Origin: Methylococcaceae bacterium
GTDB taxonomy: Bacteria > Pseudomonadota > Gammaproteobacteria > Methylococcales > Methylococcaceae
DNA: 9,227 nucleotides
Direction of reading: 5' to 3'
NCBI GenBank assembly: GCA_012026715.1
Contig: VEPB01000280.1
Span: forward strand, 1 to 9,227
Shown here: positions 1-8,277 of the stretch, piece after piece
How positions within the stretch are numbered: the stretch's first letter is position 1
Layout: every line of letters starts with the position of its first letter
Position numbers and translations under genes: made by a program
The notes under the pieces: model-generated
Databases searched by the model: none
Seen by the model: the letters and a program-made list of their open reading frames with translations, nothing else
What the model was told of the DNA's origin: nothing

Positions 1-84
1 ATCGCTGGCCTGGGCAATGTCGGACAGGGCCGGGATGACGCCGAGGATTGCCGTGCAGGCAAACCGTAGAACGGGTGATCTCAT
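1..84 (-). CDS. Secreted protein of unknown function, N-terminus only
   Basis: Only the first 28 codons lie in the window; the gene continues past the left edge. Translated from the ATG at 84, the peptide begins MRSPVLRFACTAILGV and continues IPALSDIAQASD. This is a clear Sec signal peptide: an Arg-containing start, a hydrophobic core, and a probable signal peptidase I cut after Ala-Gln-Ala (about residue 26). A GAGGAA ribosome binding site sits about 6-7 bases upstream of the ATG, which supports the start. A TAATAT hexamer (minus strand, 108-103) could be a -10, but it would leave a leader of only about a dozen bases and no -35 is visible, so I do not call a promoter. The mature protein cannot be identified. 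It lies downstream of the secreted nuclease on the same strand, 150 bases away, so a role in the same scavenging theme is possible but unproven. Confidence 0.72.
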   Translation of the reverse strand, partial: MRSPVLRFACTAILGVIPALSDIAQASD

Positions 85-203
85 GGGGAGTTCCTCAATT
101 ACATATTAGATGGGTAGGGGCGACGAAGGACTCGTCGGCCACCCAGGCTAAGGGGGGTTTGTGCCAGCTTCGTGAAGGTTCGGTTGAGTTTTGGTGACAC
201 TGC

Positions 204-223
204 CGCCGCCCGATGGGGCGGCG
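204..223 (-). terminator. GC-rich hairpin after the nuclease gene, possible terminator
   Basis: A perfect 8-bp stem (CGCCGCCC / GGGCGGCG) with a 4-base loop lies 11 bases beyond the stop codon of the nuclease gene. No T-run follows on the minus strand, so it is not a complete intrinsic terminator. It may instead protect the 3' end or work with Rho. Confidence 0.45.
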
Positions 224-234
224 ACAGGTGCGGT

Positions 235-3447
<3,213 letters not shown>

Positions 3448-3515
3448 GGCGGCGACTCTCCTGGTTTCGCTCGATAGGGATGGTGGTATGCCCGAGGCCG
3501 GCCGGGCGGGGCCGG

Positions 3516-3536
3516 GGCATGGGGGCTAGCCATGCC
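3516..3536. repeat. Short inverted repeat (GGCATGG / CCATGCC)
   Basis: Perfect 7-bp arms around a 7-base centre (GGGCTAG), in the leader region of the nuclease gene about 70-90 bases before its start codon. It could form a small hairpin in the mRNA leader. No further meaning can be drawn from sequence alone. Confidence 0.4.
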
Positions 3537-3553
3537 GGGACGCGGAGGGAGAC

Positions 3554-3573
3554 CTTAACGCCGGTCTGTTAAG
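3554..3573. promoter_or_regulatory. Operator-like palindrome upstream of the nuclease gene
   Basis: CTTAAC (3554-3559) and GTTAAG (3568-3573) are perfect inverted arms separated by 8 bases. The 14-base centre-to-centre spacing is about one and a third helical turns. The palindrome is AT-rich in a GC-rich setting and lies between the candidate Pho box and the nuclease gene, where a dimeric regulator could bind. The regulator is unknown. Confidence 0.3.
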
Positions 3574-3578
3574 AAGGC

Positions 3579-3596
3579 GTGACGCGGAGATGACGA
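3579..3596 (-). promoter_or_regulatory. Candidate Pho box for the nuclease gene
   Basis: Read on the minus strand, toward the nuclease gene, two half-sites TCGTCAT and GCGTCAC are 11 bases apart start to start, the PhoB repeat period. Each keeps the GTCA core and matches 5 of 7 positions of the CTGTCAT or CTGTCAC forms. No convincing -10 follows at the expected 10-base distance (TTAACA begins only 6 bases downstream). The site lies about 130 bases before the start codon. It is weaker than the box at 5623-5651 and gains weight mainly from the predicted job of the gene. Confidence 0.35.
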
Positions 3597-3643
3597 AGGG
3601 CGGGAGGGTGCCTACAGCCCCAATGCTGTTGAATTAGCGAGCA

Positions 3644-3749
3644 GGCCCGTCGTTCCGGCAGGGAATGCCGGAACCCAGGCGCTCGGGACGACGTTCGGAG
3701 TGACATCCTTGTCGTCTGGATGCCGGCAATCCGTGCCGGCATGACGGCC
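3644..3749. repeat. REP pair (REPIN-like element)
   Basis: Two related REP-like units of 34-35 bases face each other. The left unit (3644-3678) holds a 9-bp stem, GTTCCGGCA / TGCCGGAAC, with loop GGGAA. The right unit (3716-3749) holds a 9-bp stem, ATGCCGGCA / TGCCGGCAT, with loop ATCCG. In inverted comparison the units share GGCC-CGTC near the outer end, the TGCCGG core and CCAG at the inner end. About 37 bases separate them. This is the layout of REPINs, which are short non-coding elements mobilised by RAYT (TnpA-REP) transposases; no RAYT gene is visible in the window. The element lies 100-200 bases past the phosphoesterase stop codon and could help end transcription or stabilise that mRNA. 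Confidence 0.7.
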
Positions 3750-3848
3750 TATTTCAACGGTATTGGCCTCCAGCTCCCGATAGCGTGCACTCGCCACGCC
3801 CTGATGCCGTTCCCGCCAAAGCCAGATCGATGGGCCGGACGGAAATCT

Positions 3849-4862
3849 TCAGCGCGGCGCCTTGTTCTTCTCCACGATGCGCTCCTCGAATTTGAACACC
3901 GCGGGCGATTCCGGATCGACCGTGGCCTTGATCCAGTGCACGTTGACCGTGCCGAAGGTTTCCACCCGGGTGAAATTCTCCAGGCGCGGTGCCGGGTTTT
4001 CCCACAGCAGCGGCTGGAAGGCGGCGGCCGGATCGAAGGGGGCGGCCGGCAGCGGCTTGTCGATGCGGAAGTAATGGCTGTCGCCGTGGATCAGCACCAC
4101 CGGTTTGCCGAAGGCGACGGTTTCGGCTTCCAGCACGCCGAGGAATTCCTGATAGCCGGTCAGTTCGCTGGAAGGAATGTAATCCCAGGGATTGGCCTGG
4201 AATGCCACCAACAGGCCCGGCGCATGACGCTTCCCAGCCAGGGCGAAGGCCTCCTTGAGCCAAGCGATGTTGGCGGCGTTGCGCCGCTCGAATTCGTCCT
4301 TGGCCTGCTGCACATAGAGGGCGCCGGTGCTCAGGCCGTTGTTGCTGCCCGGCACGTTCAGACCCACGAACACCACCCCGCTCCGGGTCCAGCGCACGTT
4401 TTCCGGGAATTCCGTGCTTTGCCGCTCCAGCCGAAGGGTTTCCTGGCCGAGGCTGCTTTTGACGTCGTAAGGGGCGAAGATTTCTCGGAGCTTGGCGAGG
4501 CGCTCGAAGGGATCGTAGCCGCCAGTCTTGGGCCGGTGGCAGTCGGTCCACTCGTTGTCGCCGAAGAGATAGATGAGGGGGCGTGCGAAGCTGTTGAAGG
4601 AATTCAGGCGGTCGAAGTAGAGCGCATCCGTGCAGGGGCTGGAGCCGCTCTTGATGTCGCCGTCATGGATGACGAACTCGATGGAGCCGTCGCGGTTGAT
4701 GTCTTCGATGAGGTTGGGAAACTTGGCTGTCTGGCTCGCATCGTATTCCTGGTCGCCGATCAAGGCGAAGGAAAAGGGTTCCCGGTCATCGGCCGGGCAG
4801 GACAGGGCGGTACCGAGGGACAGCAGAGCCGCCACCGCGACGGCCAAATTCTTCTGAGTCAT
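3849..4862 (-). CDS. Exported calcineurin-like metallophosphoesterase
   Basis: A 337-residue protein with an N-terminal signal peptide (about 1-25; hydrophobic AVAVAALLSLGTAL, cut possibly after Cys-Pro-Ala), so it acts in the periplasm or outside. The fold is suggested by ordered motifs: IGDQEYD (35-41), HDGDIKSG (66-73), GDNEWTDC (101-108) and HGDSHYF (259-265). These line up with the GDxH, GDxxD, GNH(E/D) and GHxH blocks of calcineurin-like phosphoesterases, but several usual ligands differ: Glu39 stands where His is normal, Asp102-Asn103 replaces Asn-His, and GDSH replaces GHxH. The substrate is therefore uncertain. GGAGA lies 9 bases before the ATG. The gene lies 114 bases downstream of the NTF2-like gene on the same strand and may share its transcript. 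Its neighbours suggest a role in releasing phosphate from organic phosphates; that part is inference. Confidence 0.8.
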   Translation of the reverse strand: MTQKNLAVAVAALLSLGTALSCPADDREPFSFALIGDQEYDASQTAKFPNLIEDINRDGSIEFVIHDGDIKSGSSPCTDALYFDRLNSFNSFARPLIYLFGDNEWTDCHRPKTGGYDPFERLAKLREIFAPYDVKSSLGQETLRLERQSTEFPENVRWTRSGVVFVGLNVPGSNNGLSTGALYVQQAKDEFERRNAANIAWLKEAFALAGKRHAPGLLVAFQANPWDYIPSSELTGYQEFLGVLEAETVAFGKPVVLIHGDSHYFRIDKPLPAAPFDPAAAFQPLLWENPAPRLENFTRVETFGTVNVHWIKATVDPESPAVFKFEERIVEKNKAPR

Positions 4863-4976
4863 GTTTTGCGATCTCCGATGGACAAGGATTGGGGATTCGC
4901 AGCATGCCGGCCGACTGTTGCAGCGGAATGACCGCCTTGCCGGCCCGGCCGGACGGGCTAACCGGTGTGGGGAAAT

Positions 4977-5477
4977 TCAGCCAGAGCTTACCCGCACCTT
5001 GCTCTGGCGTTTCAGCAGCAGCATCTTGCCGTTGCGGCGGATCAGGGTGTCGACCGTGGATCCCTCGAAATTCATGATGGAACCGGCCACGTCCAACTTG
5101 AAAGTGGTGGAAGCGGTCGCGGACTTGCGATCCGCGGCTATGGCGATGCTGTCGATGTGATAGCGGTGATCCAGCTGAACCATGCCGCCCATGGCTGCGC
5201 CGATCTGTTCGAAGGAATCGAACAGTTGGCGGTAAGCCTCGCAGCTCTTGGCCCGGTCGCTGGTTTCGGTCTGCCGGCCTTCGAGGCTGATAGCGGTTTC
5301 TTCGGATGAATAGTCCGGCGCAAGGAAGTTGCAGAGGGCGTCCGGGTTGCGGCTGAGCAGGGCTGCCTCGTCCAATTGGTAGAAATCGCGCACATCGGTA
5401 TCGGTGATAATGCGTCCGCCGTGGAAATACCACCAGCCGCCGCCGACCACGAGCAACACCAAAACAAGCAGATTCAT
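4977..5477 (-). CDS. Membrane-anchored NTF2/SnoaL-like protein of unknown function
   Basis: A 166-residue protein. Residues 1-18 (MNLLVLVLLVVGGGWWYF) form one hydrophobic segment and probably anchor it in the inner membrane with the rest in the periplasm. The remainder, about 25-163, fits an NTF2-like alpha+beta cone: helices around residues 28-52 (DFYQLDEAALLSRNPDALCNFL) and 75-97, then strands containing HRYHIDSIAI, SATASTTFKLDV and TVDTLIRRNGKMLLLKRQ. This pattern recalls DUF4440/SnoaL-like proteins. No clear catalytic residues stand out, so it may bind a ligand or protein rather than catalyse. GAGGAG lies 7 bases before the ATG. It is divergent from the PhoX-like gene and upstream of the phosphoesterase gene, so a helper role in the same process is possible. 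The function is unknown, and the fold assignment is by eye. Confidence 0.72.
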   Translation of the reverse strand: MNLLVLVLLVVGGGWWYFHGGRIITDTDVRDFYQLDEAALLSRNPDALCNFLAPDYSSEETAISLEGRQTETSDRAKSCEAYRQLFDSFEQIGAAMGGMVQLDHRYHIDSIAIAADRKSATASTTFKLDVAGSIMNFEGSTVDTLIRRNGKMLLLKRQSKVRVSSG

Positions 5478-5511
5478 ACGAGGGCTCCTCGATCGACGAT
5501 TCAGATTCCTG

Positions 5512-5535
5512 CGGCCGGCGGCATCTCGCCGGCCG
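5512..5535. repeat. Perfect 9-bp GC hairpin in the divergent region
   Basis: CGGCCGGCG and CGCCGGCCG flank a 6-base loop (GCATCT). The hairpin lies 34 bases before the start codon of the minus-strand NTF2-like gene, so it would fall in that gene's mRNA leader. No T-run follows on either strand. It may be a leader structure or simply reflect GC content. Confidence 0.5.
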
Positions 5536-5622
5536 TCCTATGCGGGATGTGAGTCTAGGCGACCGGGCCGCAAACTGCTCAACCGGTTGCGCACTTTGGC
5601 GGCGAAGGGTGAAGACCGCGAA

Positions 5623-5667
5623 CTGTCATGGTTTCTTCAGGGTTCTGTCATGTGCCGCTGATAAAAC
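5623..5667 (+). promoter_or_regulatory. Pho box and extended -10 promoter of the PhoX-like gene
   Basis: Two perfect PhoB half-sites, CTGTCAT at 5623-5629 and again at 5645-5651, start exactly 22 bases apart, which is two 11-base PhoB periods. The slot between them (5634-5640, TCTTCAG) keeps a degenerate TCA core. Ten bases after the second site comes TAAAAC (5662-5667), preceded by TGA, giving an extended -10 (TGnTAAAAC). The E. coli phoA promoter has this same 10-base gap between Pho box and -10, where the Pho box replaces the -35. The expected start of transcription is near 5674, giving a leader of about 60 bases. Direction and spacing point to activation of the 5734 gene by phospho-PhoB under phosphate starvation. 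Confidence 0.85.
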
Positions 5668-5733
5668 GTCGGTTCCGGGAGCGCTTGGTCTCCCGCGACG
5701 TTTCGTCCCATTCGACACAACAGGAAATTCATT

Positions 5734-7260
5734 ATGTTCAACCTGAAAAAAACCACCGTGGCCGTTGCTGCTGCATTGGCCGCCGCTCCCATGTTCGCCG
5801 CCGCCGCTTCCGCTACCTTGCCGTATCTGAATCCGGTTGCCCCCGGTGTCAGCTTCGCGTCGATTCTTACGGTTGGTGAAGCGGCCGACAACGGCTACCG
5901 TATGGCCGGCATACCGGACGGCCTGGGTGCCTACGACAACGACGACGGCACCATCACCGTGCTGATGAACCATGAACTGGGCAATGGCGTCGGGGTTCCC
6001 CGCGCCCATAACCCGGGTGTCGCCACCGGTGGTGCGTTTGTCTCCGAATGGGTGATCAACAAGAACACCCTGCAGGTTGTGTCGGGCCGCGATCTCATCC
6101 AAACGGTTTACGGCTGGGATACGGCCACTCAGACTTCCGCTGCGGCGCCGCTCGCCAACGTCGTTTTTAACCGTTTCTGCTCCGCGGATCTCCCGCTGCG
6201 TGGTGCGTTCTACAACAATAAGAGCCGCCTGGGATCCAAGGCCCGGAGCTTCATGAACGGCGAGGAAGGTGGTTCGAACGGCTATGCCATGGCCCACGTC
6301 GCCAGCGGTCCGGACAAAGGCAAGAGCTACATCCTCGGCAATTTCAACCTGAGCACCAACGGTTCCGGAATCAATGCCGTCGGAGGCTGGGAGAATCTGC
6401 TGGCCAACCCGAACTCGGGAGACAAGACCGTCGTGATCGGCACCAACGATGGCGGCACCGGCATCATGAGCAACTCTATCGCGGTGTACGTGGGTGCCAA
6501 GACCGGTTCGGGCAGCGAAGTCGACAAGGCCGGATTGACCAACGGGTCCATCAAGTTTGTGAACGTGGACGGAATCGCCAAGGAAATCACCAATTCGGCG
6601 ACTCGGGCGACCGGCATCGCTTCCGGCATGAGTTTCACCTTGAGTGCTTCCAGTTCGACCACCTTCTCCCGTCCCGAAGACGGCGCTTGGGCGGACGGCA
6701 AGACCTTTTACTTCGTGACTACAGACCAGATCGACAAGACCGAACTCACCGGTGGCACTCAGGTCGGCGCCACCCGGCTGTGGAAGCTGAACTTCAACGA
6801 CGACTACACCGGGGGAACGATCGACATGGTGGTCGATGCCGCCAGCATCTCCGGCGGCCTCAACAACGCCCGTCCCAACATGTTCGACAACATGACCGTG
6901 AATGCCGACGGTACGCTGACTCTGCTGGAAGACGCCGGCAACAACGAACACAATGGCAAGGTCTGGCAATATGCCCCTATCGACGGCAGCCTCACCCTGC
7001 AGGCCAAGTTCGATCCGGCACTGTTCGGCGACGTGGTTGATGGAACCTTCACCGCAGGCACGGTTACCAAGGATGAGGAAACCTCCGGCGTGATCGACGT
7101 CACCCGGTTGCTGGACCGTCACGACGACAACCGCTACAGCCTGCTGGTCGTTCAAAACCACAAGGCATCTTCCGACGCGGAACTGGTTGAAGGCGGCCAG
7201 TTGCTGTTGATGTCCCGTCCGGAATTCGAGATCGAGGACGAGGACGAGCACAAGAAGTAA
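5734..7260 (+). CDS. Exported PhoX/DUF839-type alkaline phosphatase
   Basis: A 508-residue protein likely to remove phosphate from organic phosphate esters outside the inner membrane. It starts with a Sec-type signal peptide (1-27: MFNLKK then an Ala-rich core, cut near ASA-TLP). There is no twin arginine, although well-studied PhoX enzymes use Tat. PhoX-like features run in order: VLMNHELGNG (76-85), matching the NHE motif; SFMNGEEGG (172-180); SRPEDGAWADG (312-322); and LLEDAGNNEHNG (397-408). Known PhoX enzymes are Ca/Fe-dependent propeller proteins rich in such acidic loops. The tail, residues 496-508, is strongly acidic (EFEIEDEDEHKK). AGGAA lies 7 bases before the ATG. The gene is single, with a strong Pho box upstream and a strong terminator after it, which supports a phosphate-starvation role. 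The family match is by motif only; another DUF839 or phytase-like activity remains possible. Confidence 0.82.
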   Translation: MFNLKKTTVAVAAALAAAPMFAAAASATLPYLNPVAPGVSFASILTVGEAADNGYRMAGIPDGLGAYDNDDGTITVLMNHELGNGVGVPRAHNPGVATGGAFVSEWVINKNTLQVVSGRDLIQTVYGWDTATQTSAAAPLANVVFNRFCSADLPLRGAFYNNKSRLGSKARSFMNGEEGGSNGYAMAHVASGPDKGKSYILGNFNLSTNGSGINAVGGWENLLANPNSGDKTVVIGTNDGGTGIMSNSIAVYVGAKTGSGSEVDKAGLTNGSIKFVNVDGIAKEITNSATRATGIASGMSFTLSASSSTTFSRPEDGAWADGKTFYFVTTDQIDKTELTGGTQVGATRLWKLNFNDDYTGGTIDMVVDAASISGGLNNARPNMFDNMTVNADGTLTLLEDAGNNEHNGKVWQYAPIDGSLTLQAKFDPALFGDVVDGTFTAGTVTKDEETSGVIDVTRLLDRHDDNRYSLLVVQNHKASSDAELVEGGQLLLMSRPEFEIEDEDEHKK

Positions 7261-7315
7261 GCTCCATCTCAGCCTTCGATTCGCGCTCATGTGGCCGGAT
7301 CGGAGCCCAAAAACT

Positions 7316-7355
7316 GTAACGCGCGACGGTATCCCACCGTCGCGCGTTACTTTTT
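7316..7355 (+). terminator. Strong intrinsic terminator after the PhoX-like gene
   Basis: A perfect 15-bp stem (GTAACGCGCGACGGT, 7316-7330, paired with 7336-7350) with the 5-base loop ATCCC is followed by TTTTT (7351-7355). It begins 55 bases after the PhoX-like stop codon. AAAAA at 7309-7313 lies just before the stem, so it may also work in the reverse direction. It should isolate the PhoX-like transcript from the next gene. Confidence 0.95.
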
Positions 7356-7366
7356 CTCGATTATGA

Positions 7367-7999
7367 ATGAGCCTATCCCGACTTAAGCCGCAAGGCCTAC
7401 ACCCGCTCTTCTTTTCGCCGCTGGCCGTTTTCCAGCTGGAAAATGCCGACGATCTCAATGATCTCTTGCTCGAGGAAGCTGTCAATCGCCGGGCTGACTC
7501 GCCCGGACTGGATCGCAGCAACTGGCAGGGCTGGCATTCCGAAGACGACTTCTTCCAGCGCGAGGAACCCGGTTGCTTGAGACTGGGGGAGTATATGCTG
7601 GATGCCGTCCGCGGTTGCACGCTGGCGGTGTCTCCGGAGTTCGATTTCGATCGCTATACCATTCAGGCCGAAGGCTGGATCAACGTGCTCGGCCGTGGCG
7701 GACTCAACACGCCCCACGACCATCCCGCCTGGGTCTGGTCTGGTTGTTACTACGTGAAGGTGCCGGAAGGGGAGAACCCTCTGTCCGGCAGCATCGAATT
7801 CTTCGATACCCGCACCAATGTGCGGACCCTGACGGTGGATGCTGCCGCCTGTTTCGCCAGCAAGTTCGTGATGAAGCCCAAGCCGGGGATGCTGCTGATG
7901 TTTCCTTCGTATCTGCGGCACTGGGTCTATCCCAACGACAGTGACGAAGAACGGGTCACCGTCGCCTTCAACGCTCGTTTCGTGCGGCGGAGCAGTTAG
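7367..7999 (+). CDS. Putative 2OG-Fe(II) oxygenase (2OG-FeII_Oxy_5 / TIGR02466 type)
   Basis: A 210-residue cytoplasmic protein with no signal peptide. It begins like this family (LHPLFFSPLAVFQLE, 11-25) and carries its core: GWINVLGRGGLNTPHDHP (103-120), SGCYYVKVP (125-133), MLLMFPSYLRHWVYP (175-189) and ERVTVAFN (195-202). In these enzymes, histidines of the HxH segment (117-119) and His185 would bind iron and Arg196 would hold 2-oxoglutarate; these roles are inferred from the fold. The substrate is unknown, and relatives are mostly annotated only as putative oxygenases. An in-frame TGA at 7364-7366 prevents a start further upstream, and ATG 7367 is the only start that keeps the conserved N-terminus. 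There is no ribosome binding site, and the ATG lies just 11 bases after the T-run of the terminator, so how it is transcribed is unclear. No link to the phosphate genes is evident. Confidence 0.8.
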   Translation: MSLSRLKPQGLHPLFFSPLAVFQLENADDLNDLLLEEAVNRRADSPGLDRSNWQGWHSEDDFFQREEPGCLRLGEYMLDAVRGCTLAVSPEFDFDRYTIQAEGWINVLGRGGLNTPHDHPAWVWSGCYYVKVPEGENPLSGSIEFFDTRTNVRTLTVDAAACFASKFVMKPKPGMLLMFPSYLRHWVYPNDSDEERVTVAFNARFVRRSS

Positions 8000-8277
8000 C
8001 GTTCCAGTTCCGGCGGCCGGCGCTGACAAATCAGGGCATTTAGCCGTTTTCCGGAATGCCGGTCCTTGTTGCATGTCTGAATCGAACATAGCGACCGACT
8101 CGTGTCTGATCCTGACCGTGATACTCGGGAACAAAAACCTGCCTCCCCAGGTCGGAGATGAAGAGCGCTGTTCAACAGTGGCATGAATAACTCAGGGGGA
8201 CGATAGCGCTTCATGGCCCATGCCCACCTTCCCCACATCGTGTTGGCCTTCAAGTTCTTCTCTCAGGAGCGCAATCA
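8000..8277. other. Intergenic region before ftsH
   Basis: I see no convincing gene in these 278 bases on either strand. Visible items are a loose inverted repeat (GGCATT 8035-8040, AATGCC 8055-8060), a candidate heat-shock promoter near the right end, and the ftsH ribosome binding site AGGAG at 8265-8269. In many Gammaproteobacteria the gene before ftsH is rlmE (rrmJ/ftsJ); it is absent here. Confidence 0.6.
8209..8238 (+). promoter_or_regulatory. Candidate sigma-32 (heat-shock) promoter for ftsH
   Basis: CTTCAT (8209-8214) resembles the sigma-32 -35 CTTGAA at 4 of 6 positions, and CCCCACAT (8231-8238) resembles the -10 CCCCATnT closely, with one mismatch. The gap of 16 bases after the -35 hexamer is within the range seen for such promoters. 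The -10 ends 39 bases before the GTG start. Heat-shock control of ftsH is known in E. coli; its presence here is an inference from a partial match. Confidence 0.33.

Noticed and set aside
183..200. Possible Pho half-site GTGTCAC (minus strand) before the left-edge gene
   Set aside because: Neither neighbouring 11-base slot holds a second half-site, and a single site is expected by chance.
3612..3797. 61-codon open frame on the minus strand
   Set aside because: Most of it is translated REP-pair sequence, and there is no ribosome binding site or recognisable product.
3720..4931. 403-codon open frame on the plus strand, opposite the phosphoesterase
   Set aside because: It begins inside the REP pair and runs antisense to a gene with signal peptide, ribosome binding site and family motifs. 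No domain is visible in it.
4917..4934. Possible Pho box before the phosphoesterase (minus strand CGGTCAT followed by CTGCAAC)
   Set aside because: One half-site matches 6 of 7, but the second lacks the GTCA core and no -10 follows; too weak to call.
5552..5582. Possible sigma-70 promoter for the NTF2-like gene (TTGAGC, 19-base gap, TAGACT on the minus strand)
   Set aside because: Both hexamers match only partly and the 19-base gap is too long for confidence.
5626..7620. 664-codon open frame on the minus strand, opposite the PhoX-like and oxygenase genes
   Set aside because: It spans the strong terminator and two well-supported genes, has biased low-complexity composition and no plausible start signal.
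8053..8062. GGAATGCCGG shared with the REP pair at 3662-3671
   Set aside because: Only about ten bases agree and there is no complete stem or partner unit; probably chance, or a decayed remnant that cannot be shown.
7996..8253. 85-codon open frame on the minus strand between the oxygenase and ftsH
   Set aside because: Arg/Pro-rich product with no domain and no clear ribosome binding site; overlaps the ftsH promoter region.
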